Source: Neisseria zoodegmatis
GTDB lineage: Bacteria; Pseudomonadota; Gammaproteobacteria; Burkholderiales; Neisseriaceae
DNA length: 64,000 nucleotides
Assembly (NCBI RefSeq): GCF_900187305.1
Contig: NZ_LT906434.1
Span: 2,356,001-2,420,000 of the forward strand
Direction: 5' to 3'
Shown piece by piece: positions 45,873-55,900 of the stretch. Made by a program: the position numbers and the translations under genes. A model generated the notes under the pieces. It did no database searches. It was not told the DNA's origin and saw only the letters and a program-made list of their open reading frames with translations. Every line of letters starts with the position of its first letter. Position 1 is the first letter of the stretch.

Positions 45873-45924
45873 TGAAATAACATGAGGCCGTCTGAAAAAA
45901 TTCAGACGGCCTCATGTTATTTCA
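45873..45924. terminator. Long DUS hairpin between convergent argJ and fnr
   Basis: A 24-bp perfect stem (TGAAATAACATGA plus DUS, mirrored) with a 4-base loop, the longest hairpin in the window, midway between two stop codons. Confidence 0.82.
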
Positions 45925-45938
45925 TGACTTCGTAAACA

Positions 45939-46673
45939 TCACAACGCATGTGCGCAACCCGACACCATTTGTTTCAAGGCATCAGGCTGGAGGATGCGGA
46001 TATGCTTGTGCTCCACCAAAATCAAACCTTCCTGATGGAACTTCGACAAGGTTCGGCTTACCGTTTCCAGCTTCAACCCCAAATAGCTGCCAATCTCCTC
46101 GCGCGACATACGCAAAATAAAATCGTTGGCCGCAAAGCCGCGGGAATACAGGCGGTTGGACAAATTCAACAAAAAAGCCGCCAAGCGTTCTTCGGCGCGC
46201 ATATTGCCCAACAACAGCATCACGCCCTGATCGCGCACGATTTCACGGCTCATCATGCGGAAGAAATGGGTTTGCAGGCTGGGGATTTTCTGCCCCAACT
46301 CTTCCATATGAGCAAAAGGCAGTTCGCACACTTCGCTGTCTTCCAAAGCAACCGCATCACAACTGTGCGTATGGGAGCAGATACCGTCCATACCGATCAG
46401 CTCGCCCGACATAAAAAAGCCGGTAACCTGATCACGCCCGTCTTGGCTGGCGATGGTCGTTTTAAAAAAACCCGTGCGGATGGCAAAAAGAGAGCTGAAA
46501 GCATCGCCCGCGCGAAACAGGCATTCGCCTTTTTTCAATTTGCGGCTTTGACGGATCACGGCATCAAGTTGGGCAAACTCGGCCGGCATCAGACCTACGG
46601 GGAGACACAACTCACGCAGAGAGCATGTCGAACACAATGTTTTCATCTGGTTTGGTACAGTATGTGCTGGCAT
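45939..46673 (-). CDS. fnr: FNR-type oxygen-sensing transcription regulator
   Basis: The 244-residue protein contains the [4Fe-4S] ligands of FNR: Cys14, Cys17 and Cys23 in CSTCSLRELC and Cys116 in SEVCELPF. The cyclic-nucleotide-type sensor domain is followed by a dimer helix (MRAEERLAAFLLNL) and a helix-turn-helix EEIGSYLGLKLETVSRTLSKF (about 192-212), whose E--SR residues recognise TTGAT sites. It is close to meningococcal FNR as I remember it, including the start position. FNR activates denitrification, anaerobic heme synthesis and other oxygen-limited genes. It is divergent from hemN, with an FNR site between. Confidence 0.95.
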   Translation of the reverse strand: MPAHTVPNQMKTLCSTCSLRELCLPVGLMPAEFAQLDAVIRQSRKLKKGECLFRAGDAFSSLFAIRTGFFKTTIASQDGRDQVTGFFMSGELIGMDGICSHTHSCDAVALEDSEVCELPFAHMEELGQKIPSLQTHFFRMMSREIVRDQGVMLLLGNMRAEERLAAFLLNLSNRLYSRGFAANDFILRMSREEIGSYLGLKLETVSRTLSKFHQEGLILVEHKHIRILQPDALKQMVSGCAHAL

Positions 46674-46729
46674 ACCCGGTTAACCTTTATTCATAAGCAG
46701 CGTGTGATATTACCCCGACTAATCAAATA

Positions 46730-46743
46730 TTGACTCGCATCAA
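46730..46743. promoter_or_regulatory. FNR binding site upstream of hemN
   Basis: TTGACTCGCATCAA differs from the consensus TTGAT-N4-ATCAA at one base. The -10-like TATTCT (46766-46771) puts the predicted transcript start of hemN at about 46778, so the site is centred at -41.5, the standard class II activator position. It may also let FNR control its own divergent gene. Confidence 0.75.
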
Positions 46744-46880
46744 GGCACGTTGTCGATAACTTGCTTATTCTAGCAAAATACCCTTATTTTGCCTATGGAT
46801 CAAAAATAACGGCTAAAGCTTCACTTAACCGCGCCTACACCGTACAACAAACAGGCTTTAAACAACACACGAAACCACAC

Positions 46881-48290
46881 ATGAATACCATCAATATCGC
46901 CATTGCCAACCAATCGCCCGAATTCGACCGTAACCTGATCGCATCGCTGCCTTCCAGCGGCCCGCGTTATACTTCCTACCCCACCGCCGACCGCTTTCAC
47001 AGCGGCTTTGATGCGCAAGAATACATTCATTCGCTGGATATGCGCCAAGCGGGCAGCCCAAACCAACCGCTGTCGCTGTATATCCATATTCCCTTCTGCA
47101 ACACCATCTGCTATTACTGCGGCTGCAACAAAATCATCACCAAAGACACATCCCGCGCCGATGCCTATATCGAATATCTGGAAAAAGAACTCAACCTGCT
47201 GGCACCGCACTTAAACGGCCGCCATCCGCTGATACAGCTGCACTTCGGCGGCGGCACGCCCACTTTTTTGAATGACGGACAACTTGAGCGCGTTTTCGGC
47301 ATGATCCGCCGCCATTTCGACTTACTGCCCGACGGTGAATACTCGATTGAAATCGACCCCCGCAAAGTCAGCCGCGAGACCGTGCTGCATTTGGGCAGGC
47401 TCGGCTTCAACCGCATGAGCGTCGGCATTCAGGATTTCGACCCCGAAGTACAAAAAGCCGTCAACCGCATTCAAACCGTCGAAGAAACCAGAGAAGTGAT
47501 CGAAGCCGCCCGCGAAGCCGGATTCAAATCGGTGAGCGTGGATTTGATTTACGGCCTGCCGCATCAAACGCCCGAAAGCATCAAGCCCACCATCGACACC
47601 GTGCTCTCGCTCAATCCCGACCGTTTGGCGCTTTACCACTATGCCCACCTGCCCCACATTTTCAAACCGCAGCGGCGCATCGATACCGCCGCCGTACCCG
47701 ACAGCGAAGCAAAACTCGATATCCTGCAATATGCGGTGCAAACGCTGACGGCGCGCGGCTATGTATTTATCGGCATGGATCATTTTGCCAAGCCCGAAGA
47801 CGAATTGTGCATCGCCCTGAAAGAAGGCCGTCTGCAACGCAACTTCCAAGGCTATTCGACTTATGCCGACTGCGACCTCATCGCCATCGGCGTTTCTTCC
47901 ATCGGCAAAATCGGCAATGCCTACGTTCAAAACGAACGCGACATCGAAGCCTATTACGCCGCCATCAACGCAGGCCGCCTGCCGGTGATGCGCGGCTACC
48001 GTCTCAACAGCGACGACTTATTGCGCCGCGACATCATTCAAGATTTGATGTGCCGCTTTGCGCTCGAATTTGAAACCTACGAACGCGCGTTCGGTATTTC
48101 GTTTGCAGATTATTTCCGCGAAGAATGGGCTGATTTGCAGCATTTGGCCGAACTCGGTTTGTTGCAGCTGCGCGCCGACGGGCTGACGGTTACGCCGAAA
48201 GGCCGGTTTCTCATCCGCAACATCGCCATGGTGTTTGACTACCATCTGCGGCATAAAGAAACAACGGCACAATACTCGAAAACGGTTTAA
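46881..48290 (+). CDS. hemN: Oxygen-independent coproporphyrinogen III dehydrogenase
   Basis: The 469-residue radical-SAM enzyme has the motif FCNTICYYCGCN (CxxxCxxC with the extra Cys of HemN), the LHFGGGTPTFL glycine motif, IEIDPRKV and the MSVGIQDFDPEVQKAVNR segment; the C-terminal HemN domain follows (about 360-469). Start 46881 is the ATG at which HemN proteins normally begin (NxxFDRNLI); an upstream in-frame extension would cross the promoter. It decarboxylates coproporphyrinogen III to protoporphyrinogen IX without oxygen, consistent with control by FNR. Confidence 0.95.
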   Translation: MNTINIAIANQSPEFDRNLIASLPSSGPRYTSYPTADRFHSGFDAQEYIHSLDMRQAGSPNQPLSLYIHIPFCNTICYYCGCNKIITKDTSRADAYIEYLEKELNLLAPHLNGRHPLIQLHFGGGTPTFLNDGQLERVFGMIRRHFDLLPDGEYSIEIDPRKVSRETVLHLGRLGFNRMSVGIQDFDPEVQKAVNRIQTVEETREVIEAAREAGFKSVSVDLIYGLPHQTPESIKPTIDTVLSLNPDRLALYHYAHLPHIFKPQRRIDTAAVPDSEAKLDILQYAVQTLTARGYVFIGMDHFAKPEDELCIALKEGRLQRNFQGYSTYADCDLIAIGVSSIGKIGNAYVQNERDIEAYYAAINAGRLPVMRGYRLNSDDLLRRDIIQDLMCRFALEFETYERAFGISFADYFREEWADLQHLAELGLLQLRADGLTVTPKGRFLIRNIAMVFDYHLRHKETTAQYSKTV

Positions 48291-48591
48291 GCGCATCCAC
48301 CTGTTGAGGCCGTCTGAAAAGCCACAGGCCGGGCATAATCGGCAAAGGTTCCCTCGATCCGTATTCAAAGCCAATCCCCCTGCGCAAGCTGTTTTCTGTT
48401 TGGCCGATATTTAAACGAACCTGCTTGGCGGGTTTCAGCGGAGCCTGCCTGCTCGCTTTCAGACGGCCTCAAACTTTTGAGGCCGTCTGAATTGTGCAAG
48501 GCTTCCGGTGCCGTCTGAAAACGCGGAAAACAGCGATTGATTGAAAAGACGGTGTTTTTCGAGCAGAATGTTTCTTTTTTCCGCATGATTT
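48291..48591. other. Intergenic region rich in DUS copies
   Basis: Within 301 bases there are four DUS or DUS-like copies: one near 48307, an inverted pair (48459-48491, tail to tail around AAACTTTT) and a GTGCCGTCTGAA variant near 48510. The last 40 bases lead to the DUF1289 gene. No reading frame is supported. Confidence 0.6.
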
Positions 48592-48837
48592 ATGGAACAA
48601 CTCGAGTTCTTCGCCATCCCCAGCCCCTGCATCGGCGTTTGTGAAGCCAACAGCAAAGGCTATTGCAAAGGCTGCCTGCGCAGTCGGGAAGAGCGGCTGT
48701 ATTGGCAGAAGATGACCGACACGCAAAAGCACCAAGTCATGCGCTTGATTGCCATGCGCCGCAGCAAATTGCAAAAGGCAGCGGGAGACAAGCATACGGA
48801 AGTTGAATTACCCGACCAGATGGGCTTTGATTTTTAA
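48592..48837 (+). CDS. DUF1289 family small Cys-rich protein
   Basis: The 81-residue protein has the DUF1289 signature: SPCIGVCEANSKGYCKGCLRS with Cys13, Cys17, Cys25 and Cys28, followed by REERLYWQKM. The four cysteines probably bind zinc or an Fe-S cluster. The function of the family is unknown. It is a single gene followed by a DUS hairpin. Confidence 0.88.
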   Translation: MEQLEFFAIPSPCIGVCEANSKGYCKGCLRSREERLYWQKMTDTQKHQVMRLIAMRRSKLQKAAGDKHTEVELPDQMGFDF

Positions 48838-48925
48838 GGCTTTCTCATCACAAAGCCATCTCGGTTTGGCGAAACATAACCGTTGATGCCCAATCCTAAT
48901 CTATCGAACCCGGCTCCCAATACTA

Positions 48926-48956
48926 AAGGCCGTCTGAAAACTTTTCAGACGGCCTT
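48926..48956. terminator. DUS hairpin between convergent DUF1289 gene and OmpA-type lipoprotein
   Basis: AAGGCCGTCTGAAAA, one base, and the mirrored arm, between two converging genes. Confidence 0.75.
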
Positions 48957-48999
48957 CTTCATCGTTATCGAATCAGTCAAACGAAATATGTAATCTCAA

Positions 49000-49848
49000 T
49001 TAATTCCGTTCTGCGGCAATCGAACCATCCACCTCGATTTCCACGCGGCGGTTGGCTTGCAGGCAGCTGATGAGTGCTTCGCGGTTGCTGTTTTCCGCAC
49101 ATTGCTTCACCGGCTCGGTTTCGCCTGCGCCGGAAGCATGCACCACTTTGGCGGTCACGCCGTTTTTAATCAGATATTGGCGCACAGTTTCGGCGCGGCG
49201 GGCGGATAAAGCCAGATTGTAATCGTCGGCACCCAAGTAATCGGTGTGCCCTACTACGCGCACGCTGCGCAACTGGGCTTTTTTCAGCTTCTTCACCAGT
49301 TTGTCCAACTCGGCACGGCCTTCAGGCTGCATATTGTCCAAATCGCTTTTGTCGAAAGCAAACAGCGCATCCGTCGATACGGTGTAGCGGGTGGAGGACG
49401 TTTTTTTGCCTACACCGCCGGCCTGATACGGGCAGACGGCGTTTTCAGGGTCAACCGCTTTCCAATGGAAGCTGCGGGCGTATTTGTGTTTATCGTAAAG
49501 GATTTTGAACTGGCAGGTCGTTATCCCGTCGGTGCCTTGGCCGGGTGTGTGGAAGTGAAACACATAATCCCACTCGCGCACGCCGAACATGCCTTCGTTG
49601 AAATGCGGCCGACCCAACAGCTTGTAAAACTGGTCTTTGGTCATGCCGGGGTTGATTTGCGCCAGCTCGTCGGCAGTCGGGAACGTACCTTTGTTGTGCT
49701 TAAACGACGGAGAAACTTTTTCCACCGCGGGGAAAACGGGGTTGTCGGTTGTGCCGTCTTTGCTCACGCGGCTTTTGGTTGCGCATGCGGATAATGCGGC
49801 AGCCATCATCAGGCACGCGCCTGCTTGAAACATTGTTTTTACTTTCAT
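49000..49848 (-). CDS. TpgA-like lipoprotein: SmpA/OmlA plus OmpA C-terminal domain
   Basis: The 282-residue protein has a lipoprotein signal (lipobox LSAC, Cys22). Residues about 60-135 resemble the BamE/SmpA-OmlA fold (INPGMTKDQFYKLLGRPHF, REWDYVFHF), and 154-275 form an OmpA-type peptidoglycan-binding domain (VRVVGHTDYLGADDYNLALSARRAETVRQYL, LQANRRVEIEV). This is the domain plan I recall for TpgA, the partner of the trimeric adhesin AtaA in Acinetobacter, and the gene directly follows a giant trimeric adhesin on the same strand, 58 bases away. It probably helps anchor or assemble the adhesin at the cell wall. The DUS hairpin in the gap may lower its expression relative to the adhesin. Confidence 0.85.
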   Translation of the reverse strand: MKVKTMFQAGACLMMAAALSACATKSRVSKDGTTDNPVFPAVEKVSPSFKHNKGTFPTADELAQINPGMTKDQFYKLLGRPHFNEGMFGVREWDYVFHFHTPGQGTDGITTCQFKILYDKHKYARSFHWKAVDPENAVCPYQAGGVGKKTSSTRYTVSTDALFAFDKSDLDNMQPEGRAELDKLVKKLKKAQLRSVRVVGHTDYLGADDYNLALSARRAETVRQYLIKNGVTAKVVHASGAGETEPVKQCAENSNREALISCLQANRRVEIEVDGSIAAERN

Positions 49849-49864
49849 GTCGATTTCCTTGTTG

Positions 49865-49900
49865 TTTCAGACGGCCTCTTGTTATCGAGGCCGTCTGAAA
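49865..49900 (-). terminator. Inverted DUS pair between adhesin and TpgA-like gene
   Basis: TTTCAGACGGCCTC and GAGGCCGTCTGAAA (14-bp stem, 8-base loop) lie seven bases after the adhesin stop codon and 17 bases before the next start. It may act as a partial terminator within the operon. Confidence 0.55.
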
Positions 49901-49906
49901 ACCTGA

Positions 49907-52900
49907 TTACCACTGATAGCCTACACCTGCGGTTGCACCGTAGTGACCGCGCGAATTGCCGGTGGCCGTGCCTTTGATGACCCAGTTGCCGTTGTCGGAA
50001 ATGCTAGAGAAACCTACGGCATAGCCGCTCTCGCCTTTATAGGTGCCGCCTGCAACCGCCATCATGCTCTTGCCGGGCAGATAGGCTTGAGGCAGACCGG
50101 CCACTGCCATGGCGGCAGCCGTACCGGCATTCGATTGCGCTTCAACGTCTTCAATGCGTTGGTTGAGGTAGTTGCCTACGTTCACCACTTGATTGCCGAC
50201 TTGGTTGATGGCTTCGTTGGTGTGATGCAGCTGGCTGCCGTTGATGGCATCGGTGGAAGTGGGCGATACCACACCGGCGGCAACATTCTGAATCTGGCGG
50301 GTTTGGCCTTCGGTGCCGACGCTTACCACGCCGACAACGTCTTTCACGCCGGCCACATTGGCGTCATTCGCACCTGCGTAGGTGTAGTGGCCGCCTGAAG
50401 CCGTGGTGTGGATGGCCGTTGCAGAAGCGTGGTCGCCCAGATACACGGAGTTGACCAAAGTAGCCTTGATGTTGCTGCCCAATGCGTAGGCGTTGTCGGC
50501 CGACACGGTATTGTTGTTACCTACCGAGTAGGCGCTGTTGCCGGTTACCACGGTCGGGTCGCCGATTGCGCCGGAGTTTTTACCGCGGACCACGTTGCCG
50601 GTACCGATGGCAATGGTGTTTTCTGCCAAAGCCTGCGAACCCGTACCCATGGCAACGGCGCGTAAACCGGTGGCCATTGTGCGTTGCTCGTAGCTTACGG
50701 AGCCGTCGGCACCTTTCACTTCAACCAGCTCGGCACCTGCGGTTTTGGCTTCGGTTTTGTAGGTATTACCCATTGCCAGCGCACCGTCGCCGCGTGCAGA
50801 TGATTGGTAACCGATTGCGGTTGAATAAGCACCTGAAGCGCTGGAGTCTTGTTGGTTGCTGCCTTGGGCTACCGGTTTCACTTCACCGTCGTTGGTGTGG
50901 AAGAACTTGATACCTTGTTCGTTCATTTTACCTACCGCCTGAATCACGTCGTTGGTCACATAAGTGTTTTGGCCTGACACGTTGTACGTTACCAGCGTGT
51001 ATTGGTTGCCGCCTTTATCGGTAGAAACCGCTACTTTTTGGTTGGTCTCAACAGTTGTCGTTTGCGTACCGTCGGGGTTGGTCACCACAGTAGTTACCGT
51101 GCCTGCGGGCGCGGTGTTGCCGGTGCTGTCTGTTGCGGCGGGTGCGTCTTTCATGTTGATCGACGTATTGTTGCCGCCCAATACTTGGTAAGCCTGATAC
51201 AGCTGGCTGCCGTTGACCGCTTCTTTGCTGGTGGCGGAAATTTCGCCGTCAGCTACGTTGGTCAGTTTTTTGCCTGCGGCATCCAAACCGCCTACGGTCA
51301 GGCTCGGGCCGTTGGCAATGCTGATGCCGTTGCCGTCAACCGTGGTATTGCCGCCTACGGCTACGCTGTCCACCTTCAGATCTTTGGCGGTGGAAACTTT
51401 GTAGGTCGTGCTGCCGTCGGGATTGGCGGCGTTCTCTACCACAATATTGTCGCCTTGCACCACGGCCACTTTGCTGACGGTAACTGCGCGGTTAACCGCT
51501 TTAATCGCATCGTTCAGATTGTTTGCACCCGTGCCGCCGATATTGGTCATGCTGATGCCGCCGTCGGTGGTAACGCTCGCATCACCGCCGAACAGATTGG
51601 CTACGGATGCCGCAGTATGGTGCAGTTGGCTGCCGTTCACAGCATCGGTGCTGTCGGCGGTGATGCTGCCTTTGCCGACATTGGCCACTTTTTTACCGTT
51701 GGCATTGATGCCTTGAGCAGTCAGGTAAGTATTGCCGCCAACGCTTACGCCTTTGCTGTCGAGCACGACTTCGTTGGCGCCTTTGCCTGAAATAACGCTG
51801 TTGAAGTTCACGTCGTCGGCAGTAGTCAGGGTGTAGGTGGTGCTGCCGTCGGTGTTGGCTTCTTCTTTCACGGTCAGGTTGCCTTGTGCGGCCACTTTAT
51901 TGCTGGAAGCGGCTTTTACTGCATCAAGCTGGGCTTTGTTGACGGCATCGGTAGCCTGCTCGCCCGCTTTCACGCCGGTGATGCGCTTGCCGCCGGCATC
52001 AATGCCTGCGTAAGTAATGTTCACTTCTCCTGCTTTGAGGCCGTCTGAAGTCAGGGCTACGTTGCCGCCCACAGACACACCGGCGTTGTTCACAACGGTT
52101 TTGCCGGTCGTAACGCTGCCGTTTTCGCCCAAGTTCACTTTTTCAGCCAATTGGATAGCCAAGCTGTTGTCTTCGGTGCTGCCGGTTACGCCGATGTTGT
52201 TGTCGGTTAATGCTCCGGTGGCGCCGCCTTTTACTTTCAGCTCGGAATCAAGGTTGCGGATCACTCGCACATTTTGGTTGTCGCCGACAAAAGTCAAAGG
52301 CTTGCCGATTTCGGCATTGAGCAACTCCAGCGCGTCGCCGACGTTATTCACGGTTTCGCGGCCGCCGTTGTTGCGGACAATGTTGTACACAGGGTCTTTG
52401 ATGCTGCCGTCGGCACTCACTTCCGCGCCGCCGCCCAAGGCTTTTACGGCGTTTTTCAGCTGGCCGATGTTCGCCGCATCGTTGTTTTTCTTACCGTCTG
52501 CGATGTTGCCGATAATGGTCGGCACGGCAGTTTGCGGGTCGAGCGGGTTCAGAGACGAAATCGTGATGTCTTTTTCGGTGTATCTCGTGTCGTCCTTCAC
52601 TTTGACAAAGTATTCTTTGCCTTGATCATCCACTTGGCGTGCCAGTATTTCTCCTTTTGAATTCACATAAGAGAACGGCGAGTTGGCCTGTACCAATGAT
52701 TGATGGGTAATGGTTTGGTTGTCCAACGCGCGCTGCAGCTGAGAAACGTTAACCGCATCTCCGGCTTCAGAGCCATCTTTCACATTGGTGATTTTCTCGC
52801 CGCCGGCATCCAAGCCTTGCGCTTTCAGACGGCCTTTGAATACAGGCGCATCTGCGAGCAGGATTTGGATATTGCCGGTGCTGTCGGCCACGGTGCGGAC

Positions 52901-55900
52901 ATTGGTGTCGGAAGCCGCTGCGGCATTGTCCAACCCGCCTTTAATCGTAGTGCGCTCGCCCAAGCGGCGGTTGAAGTTGCCGCTGTTGCCGGCGAAGTCC
53001 AAACCGCGGTTTAGGGCGGCGGTGTTGTCGGCAACCTTTTTATCCACGGCGAAGAGCTGGTCGCCCGTTACTGCTTCTTGGCTGCCTTCGGCCACAGAGC
53101 CGTTCGCCAAGCCGGTAATCACATTGCCGCCGTTGTTCAAGCCGGCAGAAGTGAGGCTGACTTTTTTGTCGCTGGCCGGGTTGCTGACTTGGAGGCCGTC
53201 TGAAGTCAGCGCCACATTGTCGGCAACGGCCACGCCGTTCTCGTCCACTTTGGTTGCGCCGGTTTGTACGGCTTCCACTTTCAGGGTTTTGGCCAAGTCG
53301 AAGCTTACGCGGTCTTCTGCGTCTGCTTTGGCAACGAGGATGTTGCCGTCGGTGTTGCGCAGGTCAACGGTTTCGCCGGGCTGTACGTTGCTGCTGTTTT
53401 TGCCTTGGGCGGTGAGGTTCCAACCGGTGTTGGCGGTGTTTTTCACAGCTGCGATGGCGTCGCTGATGGTGCTTTCGCCCGTGCCGCCGATATCACCGTT
53501 GGCATAGCTGCCGGTGGCCGGGTTGTAAACGGTATTGCCGCCGACCAGAGTTTCCACGCCTTTACCTTGGGCATACAGTTGGCCGCCGTTGACGGCTTCT
53601 TTGCTGCCTTCAGCCACATTGCCGGATTCGATACCGGTGATCTTGCCGCCGTCGTTCACGGTTACTTTGCCGAATTTCGGGCTTTCGGCCAGCTCGATGG
53701 TCATCGTGCCGTTTTCTACTTTGGTGCGGATGTTGTGATCGCCTGCTTGGGCGTCGTCAGCCAACGAGCCTTTAATCGCCAGCGTTTCATCCAGCTTGCG
53801 CTCAACCGTGCCGGTGTTGCCCGCAAAGCGGATAGGCTTGCGGATTTCGGTGCCGATATGGTCGATTGCGCCTTGGATGGTGTTGACTGCGGGATAAGTG
53901 CTGCCGTCGGTGCGCGGTACGGTAAAGGCCGGTGCGCCGAAATTGCCGCTTGCCGCGTCGAAAGCCATACCCAAAGCCGAAGCCAGAGGGGTCAGCTGCG
54001 ATACGTTAACGGCATCGTTGCTATTTTTACCTGCGGCGATATTGATGATGGCGTTTCCACCGTTGTTGAGGCCGTCTGAATTCAACACAACAGGGGCTTT
54101 GCCGTTTTTCGCATTGCCGATGGTGAGGCCGTCTGAAGTCAAGGCAGCGGTTTCGCCGACTTTCACACCGGCATTGTTCACCACGGTGTCTCCGGTGGTG
54201 ACGCTGTTTGCGGTCACTTCATCAGCCAAGTCGAAGGTAACTTTGTCGCTGTCGGCCGCTTTGCTGATGACGATGTTTTTATCGGCGCTTACCAAATCAA
54301 CGGTTTCTCCGGCACCTACGTTGCTGCTGTTGTTGCCTTCGGCCGTCAGGTTCCAACCCGCACCGGCGGTATTGCGTACCGATTCGATGGCTTCGTGGAT
54401 GTTGCTCTTGCCTGTGCCGCCGATGTTGGTATTGGCATAAGTACCGTCTGCGGGGTTGTAAACGGTCGAGCCGCCCAACACTTTCTCAATGCCTTTGCCT
54501 TGGGCATGCAGCTGGCCGCCGTTAACGGCGTCTTTGCTGTCGGCTGCCACTTCACCGGCCGCGACATTACGGATAACGGTATCGGCGGCATCCAAGCCGT
54601 TTTTGGTTACGCTCGGGCCGTCTTTGACAGTAAGGCCGTCTGAAGACAACACGCTATCGCCTGCGGTAACGCTTTGGATAGTCAGGTTTTCAGCCAGATT
54701 GAAGGTTACGTCATGGCTGTCGGCTGTTTTGCTGATCACGATGTTTTTATCGGTGTTTTTCAAATCAACCGATTGCTCGGGCGCAACTTTGCTCAGGCCG
54801 ATGCCGTTGGCAGTCAAGCCCCAGCCGGCGTTCATTCTGGTTTCCACCGCATCGAGCTGCGATTTGTTCACCGCATCGGTTGCCGCTTCGCCATTGGCCA
54901 CGCCGGTAATGCGGGCATTGCGGGCATCGAAGCCGTTGGCCGTGACTTTGCCTGCGAAGGTCGGCGCATCGGCAAACTGGATTTCGACTTTGCCGTCGGT
55001 TACAACGGTGCGGACATTGGCGGCAGATGAAGTGCCGTCAACCAAACCGCCTTCGATTGCCAGTTTGGAACCCAGCGTTTGATCCGAGCCGCCATTCACG
55101 ACTTTGCTTGATCCGTTGTTGGTATTGCCGCTGATGGTAATCGGGTCTTTCAACACATCGTTCAGATGGCCTAATGCCTCGCTGACGGTATTAACGGTGC
55201 CTGCGGTTGTGCCGTTGGCACGGGTGATGGTGTAAACGGGTTTGACCGTCTCGCCTTGCTCATTGAGGCTGCCGCCCAAAGCAGTCAACACGTCTTTCAA
55301 CTGCGCCGTATTAACGGCGTCGGTATCTTGAATACCTTTCGCTACATTGGTTACGCGGGTGGCGACGGTGGTTTGCAGGTTGGTCGGGCTTAATGCGCTC
55401 ACAACGATATCGTTGCCGTCATAGCGGGTTGTGCCGTCTTCCGCTTTCACGAAATAAGGTTGGCCTTGCGGATCCACCTTACGGATCAACTTGTCTCCGG
55501 CCGCATTGATATAGGCGAAAGGCGAATCGGCTTCTACCAAAGACTGGTTTTCAACGGTGATGTCTTTCATGGCTTGTTTCAGCTGATCGACGTTAACCGC
55601 ATCGGTTCCCAGCGCACCTTGCGCCACGCCGGTAATCTGCTGGCCGCCCGCATCCAAACCTTGTGCTTTAACCTTGCCTTTAAACACCGGATTGTCGGCC
55701 AATTTGATCGTAATCGCGCCGTTGCCGTCGTTTTCAGTTACCAGATTGTCGGCCGATGCCGCGCCTGCATAATTGCCCGCTTTGATGCTGAGGGTAGAAC
55801 CCAACTTGCGGGTGCTGTCCGCACCTTTATCAGCGGCGAAAGTCAACGGCTTTTCAATTTCTTGATTGAGGCTGTTGAGTGCGTCCTGAACCGTATGTAC

